A DNA stretch of 55,244 nt. Origin: JAEUMY01 sp031394355. Its GTDB lineage: Bacteria > Pseudomonadota > Gammaproteobacteria > Burkholderiales > Usitatibacteraceae. Shown one piece after another: positions 39,401 through 46,069 of this stretch. The DNA lies in the NCBI GenBank assembly GCA_031394355.1, contig JANNSU010000085.1, forward strand, positions 1-55,244, given 5' to 3'. The position numbers and the translations under genes are program-made. The stretch's first letter is position 1, and each line of letters begins with the position of its first letter. The notes beneath the pieces were generated by a model that saw only the letters and a program-made list of their open reading frames with translations, searched no databases and was not told the DNA's origin.

Positions 39401-41336
39401 GGCCAAGACGTTTGGTACCGGCACCATCAACGACGGCGCCACAACCACACTCGTCTTCACCCTGACCAACCAGGGCACCAACCCGGCCCAGTCGGGCATC
39501 GTGTTGGGCGACACCCTGCCTGCCGGATTGCGCTTCAACACCACCACGCCTGCCGTGGCCTACAGCGCAGGCTGTTCAGGGCCATCCCCGGCGGCGTACA
39601 ACACCGGCAGCCGGATCCTGTCGGGCCTTACCGGCATCGCCATGACCAATGGCACGACGATCTGTACCGTCACCTTGTCGGGGCTGACCAACGAAGCGGG
39701 CCAGACCGGCACCTGTCTGCAGGCGGCCCAGACCAACCTCGCAGCCAACGTCACCACGACCAACGCCACCAACACTTCGACCAACCAGTGTCTGAGTGTG
39801 AATACGATTGCGCCGAACGTAGCCAAGACCTTTGGCACGGGCGCGATCAATGATGGTGTTGCGACGACACTGGTCTTCACGCTCACCAACCAGGGCACCA
39901 ACCCGGCGCAGTCTGGCATTGCGCTGGGTGACACGTTGCCGAGTGGCTTGCGGTTCAACACGACTACCCCTGCGGTCGCCTACAGCGCAGGCTGTTCAGG
40001 GCCATCCCCGGCGGCGTACAACACCGGCAGCCGGATCTTGTCGGGCCTCACCGGCATCGCCATGAACAACGGCACGACGACTTGTACGGTCACGGTGTCG
40101 GGACTGACCAATGAACCGGGTCAGACGGGCACCTGCCCCCAAGCGGCGCAGACCAACCTCGCCGCCAACGTCACCACGACCAACGCCACCAATACCTCCA
40201 CCAATCAATGTCTGTCCATTGTCTCGGTGGATCTCACCATCACCAAGTCGCATGTGGGCAACTTTACCGTGGGCGTCAATGGCGTCTACACCATTACCGT
40301 GAGCAACGCGGCGGGTGCACCGACATCGAGTGGCACGATCACCGTGGTAGACACGCTGCCCACCGGGTTGACCTTTGTCTCTGCAACCGGTACGGGCTGG
40401 TCGTGCACGCCCGCTGGACAGATCATCACCTGTACCACTGCCAGTACCCTTGCCGGTGGTGCGTCTGCGGCGGCCATCACCCTGACGGTTGGAGTGACCG
40501 CCACCGCGCAGCCCTCGGTCATCAACAATGCGACTGTCAGTGGCGGAAGTGAACCTGCCGCGAACAACGGCAACAACTTTGCCAATGACAACACGCTGGT
40601 CAGTGTTGCCGCCATCAACCAGTTCCTGACGGATGGCGCGCAGACAACCCTGCCGGGCAGCACGCTGTTCTATCCGCATACCTTCATTGCAGGCCTCACC
40701 GGCAACGTGGGCTTCTCGACCACCAACATCACCAGTCCAAGCAATCCGGCCTGGACCCAGGCTATCTACCGGGATCTGGACTGCAACGGCACATTGAATG
40801 GCAGCGAAGGTGCGGCACTGCTGACGGGCACTGTGGCGGTGACCCCGGGTACCCAAGTCTGCATCATCGTGCGCGATTCCGTGCCCGGTAATGCGCCATT
40901 CAACGCGCAGAACCAGATCACCGTCACGGCAACGTTCAATGGCTCGCTGACCTACGTCCGCACCGACATCACCACGGTGGGCGCATCGGGTTCTGCGGGG
41001 CTCACGCTGGCCAAGACGGTGCGCAACGTGACCCAGGGCGGGGCGGTGGGGACGAGCAACCAGGCGCGTCCGGGCGACACGCTGGAGTACATCATCACGT
41101 ACGCCAACAACTCGTCCGGGCCGATCACGCTGATTGTGATCAACGACTCCACCCCCAGCTTTACGCAGCATGTCAGCGCTAGCTGTGGCGTGTTGCCGCC
41201 CAACTTGCTGCCGCCTTGCAACATCACCCAGCCTGCTGTCAACGGCACGGGGGCGTACCAGTGGTCGATACCCAACGGCAATCTGGCACCCGGACAGTCC
41301 GGTACCGTCACCTTTACGGTTACCGTGCAGCCTTGA
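30465..41336 (+). CDS. Giant glycine-rich/DUF11 surface protein (3,623 residues)
   Basis: A very large exported repeat protein, probably an adhesin or sheath component. A signal peptide (about residues 20-42, ending LALSQ) is preceded by a short basic head; ATG 30465 or 30495 could be the start. Residues 45-190 are a strand-rich head and about 200-530 a glycine-rich domain with runs such as GGGGGGNGGPGGGGGG. About 22 DUF11/TIGR01451 repeats follow, most opening with a motif like TVTKAFSPTxIxxGGxS and containing SCTITVxVT. Three C-terminal repeats are nearly identical. It ends ...GTVTFTVTVQP with no LPXTG, transmembrane or type IX signal, so anchoring probably depends on a partner. It overlaps the DUF3299-like gene by ATGA. 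Confidence 0.88.
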   Translation: MKTSPGNRKTMKAAGRTFIGLWRQVSLIALLLCQSGLALSQTCSTADINLSGVVNTYFVGTGTLAAGSTSVTPGAVRSGIDSITGLAATTTAFAVNDMMLIIQMQDADINTANTDSYGDGVAGSGSRGYTNIRNTGLFHFARVTSIGGSIGFSPATPAEFRSAAAVSGTSGQRSYQIIRVPFSRNVTVTGTVRPMSWNGSTGGVVAIEAGQNLAMNAGVDAAGLGFRGGGGHASNGQPNGNPGADGGAAIPAASYAGALPAGGRAAKGEGIAGTPRLVDRRESSALTFGYTTTDNTNQGYPFNGAFGDFGRGAPGNAGGGGNRHDSGGGGGGNGGPGGGGGGAYTTGDDFGGFGGSAITGFTGDRVFLGGGGGSGQGFHNPPGAGSIPILSGGGRGGGIVMLRGDVISGAATLNLVGQSGFGMPTNLGGCNAPLDLVNLRGLGGEGAGAGGSAFLIATSSGLGSLAVNANGGDGGNAGHCDGTNVAGPGGGGGGGRVVFFSASTAPASNVNGGVAGVIAFTDFAPGALSGAGLPGGGVGGTGTTLASAPASPCAAPDLIVAKTIATNVTPGQTGATYSILVTNNGSGPKTTGSTASVTDTLPAGFTATAIAGTGWTCVLGTLTCTRTDALAAGSSYPAITLTFNAANSVPGNSAGTLTNTANVTLTGQTESDTGNNAGARVTPITSIYKSVRVTADPDTSGLANPTVGDTLTWSIFVSNPTGALAVTNFQVTDVLPAGVTITVAGAQTIAQTAGVCGALPTLNVAYNGAGNNTLLAAGQTLPANCTVRFDVPTLVSSTGAKTNQPTLSGTSLATASSDAIDLTTAGATLPTGVAALANSLVQVQVAGTRDPTIVTPSYPAPTLAKSFNPAGITPGNTSVLTVTITNTGAVALTSAAFTDTYPAGLVNSTSPNGTSSCGGTVTAVAGSGSLALSGGTVPASGVCTITVNVTITGDGTYVNTIPIGALTTAVGVSNTAAATATLFTNPTVTKAFSPTAVAPNADSTLSLVLTNPNTAALTISNPGLTDPLPANLVATGGTVTYSGAGCTGFAPAAIAANATSYVLTGGNIPANSSCTISFAVRSAIAGTYNNTTTGLTTVTTGTAGPVSNTASLSVGLISITKFFGPNQIQSGGTSTITYTLTNPTGTLQTAGTFLDTMVNMSIAAPGGASGGTCVGAAGNSFVTASTSLNFTGLQIPANGSCTVTVLITSSTIGTLPNAANGVTTALLAQGPGSNTDNLIVIGKPTITKAFAPAGIVPSGISTMTLTLTNPNTIALTGANFTDTYVANLVNRTPLTVGGTCTGVTTTATAGGSTFNVTAATLPASASCTITVQVTSAVAGVYNNSTSGVASTQSGTAGPASNVATLTVSTPATIAKAFGTSPIAQGGTSVITFTLTNPNASVMNNLNFTDALVNMTVSSATIGGTCAAVTNSPALVVGATALNLSVPTLAASSNCTITVTVTSSVSGTHPNTTSGVTSTQTPVAGPASNTANLVVLSAPTLTKAFAPTQIQTGGTSTITFTLTNPNASTALTNLTFNDPLFNMTVSNATAGGTCAGETFSPVLSIGGTQINPTVPSLAGGANCTITVQVTSGSISIATGHANNTSTVTSVQTPSGSPGASASLVVLAPPVVTKSFLPNYIGTGLTSTLQITVTNPNPVALTGVSFFDGFPTTPANMTVATPLTTSNSCGGTLDENDAADGDNTLEVNDRSIRLTGGSLSAGGSCTVSINVTAGTAGDYTNNITLVSSTQTPTSVAGGTDFLTVGQTQIQKQFCSNLPAALPAGSTCTPVTDRAVNTPFFMWITIFNPGIGNNQNNLFFNDPLPAGLQTVAGDIFISRLAGQCDESPNPIPNEAGGATTFNFDGARHLDDLDDFGVCIISVSVQGTTAGLKTNTVTGTNAGGGNGSLNGSTDSAIVRIWSPPTVAKSFTPASIGVGGVSTLRVTLSNPVANPGLMAGVAVTDVFPVAPGAMTLATLTATNTCGGSLTDSGSGALNIGDVGVRLSGGTIPAAGSCYFEVEVTAPAAGAYNNDIPIGAVTSTVAGSNTVATNAVLTVTGPTLTKAFSPTPIQRGTVSRLTFTVTNAAGNPAQPAIAFTDSFVANLLIASPPNASTTCTGGSVSAVAGSGTVTLSGASMTVGTATCQVGVDVTSNVTGSYLNNSTNISGASAGLNIAGVNATLVVQNNATLTKAFNPVSIGANGTSVLTFTITNGAGASGYAGQGFTDTLPAGVVVSGTPGVVNTCGGTVTAAAASGVIALSNGSISAAPATCTISVNVTSASLGNYVNNSTNVSGLTGGLTATGVNATLQVVGTALTKAFTPVEIGRGGVSTLTFTIANGPGNPTQTGLGFIENLPANVFVAGAPAITNTCGGTVTAVAAAGTITLAGGTITSPAASCTFSVNVTSAFVGSYFNGPSRIASPTSTMDVSGVSATLNVLENPAVSKAFSPTSMPLSGTSALTITVTNANAVPMTGLQVTDVFPIAPAAMTLANLTTSNTCGGSLTDSGGGALNIGDVGVRVTGGSVAANSSCTITVNVTAATAGSYTNTIPIGGVQTTNAGVNSTAGSAVLNVLAPPTVTKSYAPNPIVAGGATVLTITITNPNSFAAMTGVAFTDTNPVGVLNSATPAGNSSCGGTVTAAASGTSVALGGVGGTIPASGNCTITVNQSAATAGAYANTIAIGDVTTTNAGSNTAVANATLNAFAPPTISKAFGANIGPGGSTTLTFTLGNPAANPAPITGVGFTDVFPVAPAAMTLASVTTSSSCTGATILDSGGAALNVGDVGIQVSGISINAGATCTVQVTITAPTAGSYNNTSGTVSATGPLSLTGGTAAATLTVVQPGVAKTFGAASIADAGSTTLVFTLTNGTGNPAQSGIVLGDTLPTGLLFNSATPAVAYSAGCSGPSPAAYNTGSRILSGLTGIAMIDGTTICTVTLSGLTNEAGQTGTCLQAAFTNLAANVTTTNATNTSTDQCVSINRINPNVAKTFGTGTINDGATTTLVFTLTNQGTNPAQSGIVLGDTLPAGLRFNTTTPAVAYSAGCSGPSPAAYNTGSRILSGLTGIAMTNGTTICTVTLSGLTNEAGQTGTCLQAAQTNLAANVTTTNATNTSTNQCLSVNTIAPNVAKTFGTGAINDGVATTLVFTLTNQGTNPAQSGIALGDTLPSGLRFNTTTPAVAYSAGCSGPSPAAYNTGSRILSGLTGIAMNNGTTTCTVTVSGLTNEPGQTGTCPQAAQTNLAANVTTTNATNTSTNQCLSIVSVDLTITKSHVGNFTVGVNGVYTITVSNAAGAPTSSGTITVVDTLPTGLTFVSATGTGWSCTPAGQIITCTTASTLAGGASAAAITLTVGVTATAQPSVINNATVSGGSEPAANNGNNFANDNTLVSVAAINQFLTDGAQTTLPGSTLFYPHTFIAGLTGNVGFSTTNITSPSNPAWTQAIYRDLDCNGTLNGSEGAALLTGTVAVTPGTQVCIIVRDSVPGNAPFNAQNQITVTATFNGSLTYVRTDITTVGASGSAGLTLAKTVRNVTQGGAVGTSNQARPGDTLEYIITYANNSSGPITLIVINDSTPSFTQHVSASCGVLPPNLLPPCNITQPAVNGTGAYQWSIPNGNLAPGQSGTVTFTVTVQP
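30852..30863. repeat. GCGAATATTCGC palindrome, one outer mismatch
   Basis: In the giant DUF11 gene, read as TNIR; the inner 10 bases are perfect. Confidence 0.7.
38979..40238 (+). repeat. Three 420-bp near-identical tandem repeats in the giant DUF11 gene
   Basis: Units start at 38979, 39399 and 39819 (GTGGCCAAGAC or equivalent), exactly 140 codons apart. Long stretches such as the CTACAGCGCAGGCTGTTCAG region are identical at DNA level, far more alike than the other repeats of the gene. This indicates recent duplication or gene conversion. Confidence 0.9.
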
Positions 41337-41392
41337 TGCTGTCTCGCTCGCGATCTGCCTGCCGGATCGCGAGCAGTTACCATGATGGCCTT

Positions 41393-41404
41393 GCGAATAT
41401 TCGG
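41393..41404. repeat. GCGAATATTCGC palindrome, one outer mismatch
   Basis: Between the giant DUF11 gene and the uracil-DNA glycosylase gene; the inner 10 bases are perfect. Confidence 0.7.
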
Positions 41405-41423
41405 CTGACCTGCCGCTGTCGAC

Positions 41424-42080
41424 ATGGCCATGAATCCAGCATTTCACGACCTCCATTGCAGAGACTGTCCGCGCCTTGCCGGATTTCTCGATGATGTGCG
41501 CCGTCGCTATCCCACGTACTTCTGCAAGCCCGTTCCGCCGTTCGGGGCAGACGCGCCACGCCTGCTGATTGTGGGCCTGGCGCCGGGCCTTAATGGTGCG
41601 AACCGGACTGGGCGGCCATTCACCGGCGACCACGCCGGCACGTTGCTGTATTCCACCTTGCATCGATACGGGTTTGCCAGTTCAGCCGAGCCGGTGACGT
41701 CGACCGGCGAACCGAACCCAACCATGTCGCTCGTGGACTGCCGTATCAGCAACGCCGTAAAGTGTCTGCCACCAGAAAACAAGCCGACACCTGAAGAGAT
41801 ACGCACATGCAACCGATTCCTGGCTGCTGAGATTGCGGGTACGACGTCAGCGAAGGTCATTCTGGCGTTGGGTCAGATCGCGCATCAGGCCGTCCTGCGA
41901 AGCGTCGGGCTGAAGCAAGGCGCGCTGCGATTCGGACATGCAGCGCGTCATCAACTGCCCGATGGCAGGACACTCATCGATAGCTACCATTGCAGTCGCT
42001 ACAATACCCAGACTCGGCGACTGACTGAATCCGGATTTCATGAGGTCTTTGACATGATTCGCATGGACATCGCGGCCTGA
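41424..42080 (+). CDS. Uracil-DNA glycosylase, family 5 (UDGb-like)
   Basis: A DNA repair enzyme of about 216-218 residues that removes uracil, and often other deaminated bases, from DNA. Motif 1 is LAPGLNGANRTGRPFTGDHAG (about 51-71), typical of family 5. The C-terminal motif SYHCSRYNTQTRRLT (about 189-203) corresponds to the H-x-S-x(2)-N-T-x-T-G-R-L-T loop. Cys residues near the N terminus (HCRDCPR) and at the SNAVKCLPP segment fit the Fe-S cluster site of families 4 and 5. It starts at ATG 41424 or 41430. Its position directly before uvrC makes a small DNA-repair neighbourhood, though a 69-base gap separates them. Confidence 0.9.
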   Translation: MAMNPAFHDLHCRDCPRLAGFLDDVRRRYPTYFCKPVPPFGADAPRLLIVGLAPGLNGANRTGRPFTGDHAGTLLYSTLHRYGFASSAEPVTSTGEPNPTMSLVDCRISNAVKCLPPENKPTPEEIRTCNRFLAAEIAGTTSAKVILALGQIAHQAVLRSVGLKQGALRFGHAARHQLPDGRTLIDSYHCSRYNTQTRRLTESGFHEVFDMIRMDIAA

Positions 42081-42116
42081 ACGTCGCAATCCCCGGCAGT
42101 CCTTTTTCCCGCCCAT

Positions 42117-42128
42117 GCGAATATTCGC
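42117..42128. repeat. GCGAATATTCGC palindrome, perfect
   Basis: Intergenic, 21 bases before the uvrC start. Confidence 0.85.
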
Positions 42129-42149
42129 AATCCAGACTGCGCCCCTGCG

Positions 42150-44006
42150 GTGACCTTGAACCCCGTGACCTTCGATCCCAAGCCAATCCTCGCCCAGCTA
42201 CCCAGTCTGCCCGGCGTGTATCGCATGAAGAACGGGGCAGGGGAGGTCATTTATGTCGGCAAGGCGCGCGATCTCAAGAAGCGGGTGTCGTCTTACTTCC
42301 AGAAGACGCACGCCAGCCCCCGCACCGATCTGATGGTCTCGCATGTTGCCGATATCGAAACGACGGTCACGCGGTCCGAGTCCGAGGCACTGCTCCTTGA
42401 AATCAATCTCATCAAGAGCCACGCACCACGCTACAACGTTCTCTTCCGGGACGACAAGAGTTATCCGTACATCATGCTCACCGGACAGCAGTTCCCGCAG
42501 ATCCGCTTCTATCGTGGCAACCACATCAAGCCGCACACGTACTTTGGGCCTTTCCCCAGCGCCTGGGCAGTGAGGGAGACGATCGGACATTTGCAAAAGG
42601 TGTTTCGGCTGCGAACCTGTGACGACTCGGTCTATGCCCATCGGTCCCGCCCTTGTCTGTTGCACCAGATCGGCCGCTGTTCAGCGCCCTGCGTCGGGCT
42701 GGTGGGTGAAGGCGAATATTCGCGAGATGTCCGCAATGCGGAGCTGTTTCTAGAGGGCAAGGAAAGTGAAGTGATTGATGACCTTTCCGCCAAGATGGAG
42801 GCTGCTGCCTCCGCGCTGCAATTCGAACGCGCCGCTGCGCTGCGCGACCAGATTCGGTCACTGCAGAAGATCCTTTCAAAGACCTTTGTCGAATCCGGCA
42901 ATCAGCGCGATTCGGATGTCATCGTCGTGAAGCAGGAAAAAAATTCCTGGTGCGTGAACCTGGTGATGATCCGGGGAGGCCGCCATCTGGGTGACCGCAG
43001 TCTGTTTCCCACCAACACACTGGGTGCAGATGAACGTACAGTTCTGTCGGCATTCATCGAGCAGCACTATGGGCAACAGCGGCCACCATCGCGCATCGTG
43101 CTGGATTCCGACGTGGACATCGACGAGTGGGAGACCACGTTCAGCGAGTCGGCAGGCTATGCCGTGAAATTCATCACTCGACCGCAAGGTGAATCCCGCG
43201 GGTGGATGATGATGGCGAACAAGAACGCATCCATTGCGCTTCAGCAACGATTGGCGAGCCAGGCCTCGCAGGAAGAGCGGCTGGCGGCGCTGCAGGAAGC
43301 CCTGGGGCTTGCCGGCGTGGCCCGTATCGAGTGCTTCGACATCAGCCACACGATGGGAGAGGCAACGGTGGCGTCCTGCGTTGTGTACGACCAGGGCAAG
43401 ATGCAGTCCAGTGAATATCGGCGCTTCAACATCACCGGCATCGTGCCCGGGGACGACTATGCAGCCATGCGGGATGCCCTGCTGCGGCGCTATCGCAAGC
43501 TGGCGGAGCAGGCAGGGACCGAGCCCGTGAAGGAAGGCGATGCCCAGGCGGCGGAGATTCGCCGGCCGGACCTCATCCTCATCGATGGCGGCAAGGGTCA
43601 ACTCAATATCGCACAGCAAGCCATGGATGAGCTTGGCCTGTCGGACATCCAGCTTGTTGGTGTGGCGAAAGGCGAGGAACGCAAGCCCGGACTGGAGACG
43701 ATGGTGTTCCCACGCGAGGACCGCATGGTGAATCTACCCAATGATCATCCCGGGCTGCACCTCATCCAGCAGGTACGTGATGAGGCACATCGATTCGCCA
43801 TCACGGGCCACCGCGCGCGCCGCGGAAAGACACGCAACACGTCGCGGCTGGAGGATATCCAAGCCATAGGTCCCAAACGGCGCCAGAGCCTGCTGAAGCA
43901 CTTTGGCGGACTGCAGGGCGTCATCTCGGCCAGTGTCGACGATCTGTCAAAAGTGGAGGGAATCAGCCGCAAGCTGGCCGAGACCCTCTACAATGAGCTG
44001 CATTGA
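42150..44006 (+). CDS. uvrC: UvrABC excinuclease subunit C
   Basis: The dual-incision nuclease of nucleotide excision repair; it makes both cuts after UvrA/UvrB damage recognition. It is 618 residues, normal length. The GIY-YIG domain is at 14-95 (LPGVYRMKNGAGEVIYVGKA). The Cys-rich RCSAPCVG follows, then the UVR UvrB-binding motif at about 205-240 (LQFERAAALRDQIRSLQ). The C-terminal RNase-H-like nuclease has IECFDISH and LILIDGGKGQL, with the catalytic Asp residues, and HRFAITGHR. A helix-hairpin-helix pair lies at 560-618. Start GTG 42150 (MTLNPVTFDPK) gives the expected N terminus. GCGAATATTCGC palindromes lie 21 bases upstream and at 42712 inside the gene. pgsA follows after 12 bases. Confidence 0.98.
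   Translation: MTLNPVTFDPKPILAQLPSLPGVYRMKNGAGEVIYVGKARDLKKRVSSYFQKTHASPRTDLMVSHVADIETTVTRSESEALLLEINLIKSHAPRYNVLFRDDKSYPYIMLTGQQFPQIRFYRGNHIKPHTYFGPFPSAWAVRETIGHLQKVFRLRTCDDSVYAHRSRPCLLHQIGRCSAPCVGLVGEGEYSRDVRNAELFLEGKESEVIDDLSAKMEAAASALQFERAAALRDQIRSLQKILSKTFVESGNQRDSDVIVVKQEKNSWCVNLVMIRGGRHLGDRSLFPTNTLGADERTVLSAFIEQHYGQQRPPSRIVLDSDVDIDEWETTFSESAGYAVKFITRPQGESRGWMMMANKNASIALQQRLASQASQEERLAALQEALGLAGVARIECFDISHTMGEATVASCVVYDQGKMQSSEYRRFNITGIVPGDDYAAMRDALLRRYRKLAEQAGTEPVKEGDAQAAEIRRPDLILIDGGKGQLNIAQQAMDELGLSDIQLVGVAKGEERKPGLETMVFPREDRMVNLPNDHPGLHLIQQVRDEAHRFAITGHRARRGKTRNTSRLEDIQAIGPKRRQSLLKHFGGLQGVISASVDDLSKVEGISRKLAETLYNELH
42712..42723. repeat. GCGAATATTCGC palindrome, perfect
   Basis: Inside uvrC, read as GEYSR. 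Confidence 0.85.
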
Positions 44007-44018
44007 CGAAAAGACGAC

Positions 44019-44600
44019 ATGCTGCTCACCATCCCCAATGTACTGACCTCCCTGCGCATCGTTGCAATTCCATTGTTCGTGGCGGTTTTCTATCTGCCGC
44101 CCGACTGGATCACCTCGAGCCGGGCCAGTACGATCGCAACCGTCATCTTCGTTGTTGCGGCCATCACGGACTGGTTTGATGGCTGGCTGGCGCGGAAACT
44201 GAACCAGATGTCGGCGTTCGGTGCGTTTCTCGATCCGGTGGCCGACAAGTTGATGGTCGCAGCGGCACTGATTGTGCTGGTCGAGCTCGGCCGAGTTGAT
44301 GCAATCGTGGCGCTCATCATCATCGGGCGCGAAATCACCATTTCGGCCCTGCGCGAGTGGATGGCGCAGATCGGCAAGGCGAAGAGCGTCGCTGTCGCAT
44401 TCATTGGCAAGATGAAGACCGTTGCGCAACTGGTCGCGATCCCCTTTCTTCTTTACAACGACTTGCTGTTCGGCATTGTCGATTGCCGAATTGCCGGACA
44501 TTTCTTCATCTGGGTGGCGGCAATACTGACACTATGGTCGATGGTCTACTACCTCAAGGCGGCCTGGCCGCTCTTGCGTGGCGGGTCTTCCGAGTCCTGA
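44019..44600 (+). CDS. pgsA: CDP-diacylglycerol--glycerol-3-phosphate 3-phosphatidyltransferase
   Basis: An inner-membrane enzyme of phosphatidylglycerol synthesis, joining CDP-diacylglycerol and sn-glycerol-3-phosphate to give phosphatidylglycerophosphate and CMP. It is 193 residues, a normal length. The CDP-alcohol phosphotransferase signature D-x2-D-G-x2-A-R-x8-G-x3-D-x3-D is present from DWFDGWLAR through GAFLDPVADK (about 51-77). Hydrophobic segments flank it (ITLRIVAIPLFVAVFYL-like N terminus, AALIVLVELG and a C-terminal helix). It follows uvrC by 12 bases in the arrangement common in proteobacteria, so the two are probably cotranscribed. Confidence 0.97.
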   Translation: MLLTIPNVLTSLRIVAIPLFVAVFYLPPDWITSSRASTIATVIFVVAAITDWFDGWLARKLNQMSAFGAFLDPVADKLMVAAALIVLVELGRVDAIVALIIIGREITISALREWMAQIGKAKSVAVAFIGKMKTVAQLVAIPFLLYNDLLFGIVDCRIAGHFFIWVAAILTLWSMVYYLKAAWPLLRGGSSES

Positions 44601-44726
44601 GTCATGCTGTTCAGCCTGATGCCGGTTGCTCCCCAGAGAGTTGGCAACGTGGCTCACCTCTCGGTAGACTTGGCAGACTTTAACAATCTGAAGTGCCGCA
44701 AACAAGGCTGCAAGGAGAATCGCCAA

Positions 44727-46061
44727 ATGTTGAAGCTGGCAGCGTGGTGGGTAGCGGTGGGACTCTCGTGGATGACTCTGGGCACCGCACATGCATCGGA
44801 GACGGCTGCTCAAATTCGAGCGCTGCTTCAACAGGGCAAGGCGCAGGATGCCTGGCAGCTCGGCCGACGGCATGCGGATTTGCTGGGTACGCCGGAGTTT
44901 GATCTCGTCTTCGGCATTGCCGCCATCAACGCCGGCAAAGCCTCTGAAGGGGTGCTGGCCCTGGAGCGCGTGCTGCTTGCGTCACCGGACAACACGGTTG
45001 CCCGTCTGGAACTTGCTCGTGGCTATTTTCTCTTGGGTGAGGACGCCCGGTCGCGGGAGGAGTTTGAGGCGCTGCTGGAACGAAAGCCGCCGCCGGATGT
45101 TGCGCGCGTGATCAACGAATACCTTGAGGCGCTGGCCGCGCGCTCCAGCCGCTTCCAGCCTTCGCTTTCCGGCTATGCGGAGTTTGGCGGTGGCCATGAC
45201 AGTAACGTGCCGTCAGGCGTGGAAGATCCCAACATCACACTGCCGGTCTTTGGTGAGATTTCGCTAGCAGACTCCGCCGTGCGCGCCAGTGATCGCTATC
45301 TGATGGCAGGTGCCGGCATTCGATTCTCGCGACCCGTTGCCGCCAAGTGGCAAGCTTTTGCCACGCTGTCGGGAGAGCAACGAGCCAATCGCAGTATTGA
45401 TGTCTTTGATCAGGAGGTCATTGCAGGCGCTGCCGGATTGAGCTGGCAACTGTCCGATCGGAATGCCCTGCGATTCACCTTTGGCCTCTCGACGCAGACC
45501 ATCGATCATCGAAAGTATCGCGACAGCAGCGCGTTCAGCGCTGAATGGGGTCGCCAGCTCGGGGCCAGTACCACCGGAACCATCGGCTACCAGCGCGCCC
45601 AGTTTCGCTATGGGGGATTCAATACCGTGCGAGACGCCGATTACGATGCAATCAGTCTTGGACTCCGCTGGCGGGGCACGGGCGCATGGCGCCCGGATGT
45701 TGATCTGGCTGCGAGTGGTGCCCGTGAAAAGGCATTGCTGGGAGATCGACAGGACTTGTCGCGCGATCTCACCGGCTTCCGCGCAGGGCTCTCGTTGTCC
45801 CCTGCAGCGGCCTGGACGATATCGCTATCCTCCAACTGGCTGAAGAGCGACTACCTGGAAGCGGACCCATTGCTGTTGGTCGTGCGGAATGACCGCTATC
45901 TCGCCAGTGAAGTTGCGCTGACATGGGCACTGCCGATGTCCTGGGCTCGAAACCTGTCGCTTCGTGTGGACTGGATCAATGCACACAACAAGAGCAATCT
46001 GGCGCTTTATGAGTACAAGCGACGTGCCGGCGGGATCAAGTTGCGCTACGACTTCAAGTGA
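44727..46061 (+). CDS. TPR plus beta-barrel outer-membrane protein (Slam-like architecture)
   Basis: A 444-residue envelope protein. I start it at ATG 44727 because AAGGAG lies 9 bases upstream (44712-44717) and a signal peptide follows (LAAWWVAVGLSWMTLGTAHAS). Residues 30-145 are TPR-like helices (ALERVLLASPDNTVARLELARGYFLLGEDARSREEF). From about 160 the sequence becomes a 12-16-strand barrel (GYAEFGGGHDSNVPSG, then repeated aromatic-ended strands) closing with IKLRYDFK, a typical outer-membrane C terminus. TPR plus barrel is the layout of surface lipoprotein assembly modifiers (Slam), so a role in surface display is possible but not shown. It overlaps the FecR-domain gene's possible GTG start and is probably cotranscribed with it. 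Confidence 0.78.
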   Translation: MLKLAAWWVAVGLSWMTLGTAHASETAAQIRALLQQGKAQDAWQLGRRHADLLGTPEFDLVFGIAAINAGKASEGVLALERVLLASPDNTVARLELARGYFLLGEDARSREEFEALLERKPPPDVARVINEYLEALAARSSRFQPSLSGYAEFGGGHDSNVPSGVEDPNITLPVFGEISLADSAVRASDRYLMAGAGIRFSRPVAAKWQAFATLSGEQRANRSIDVFDQEVIAGAAGLSWQLSDRNALRFTFGLSTQTIDHRKYRDSSAFSAEWGRQLGASTTGTIGYQRAQFRYGGFNTVRDADYDAISLGLRWRGTGAWRPDVDLAASGAREKALLGDRQDLSRDLTGFRAGLSLSPAAAWTISLSSNWLKSDYLEADPLLLVVRNDRYLASEVALTWALPMSWARNLSLRVDWINAHNKSNLALYEYKRRAGGIKLRYDFK

Positions 46062-46069
46062 GGGCTTCC

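Noticed and set aside
38979..40238. CRISPR or mobile repeat
   Set aside because: The 420-bp units are in-frame protein repeats.
30465..41336. C-terminal sorting signal (LPXTG, type IX or autotransporter barrel) in the giant protein
   Set aside because: The end is an ordinary DUF11 strand with none of these features.
34848..41663. Long minus-strand open frames (up to 555 codons) opposite the giant DUF11 gene
   Set aside because: The plus-strand repeats are clearly coding, and the antisense frames arise from their codon bias.
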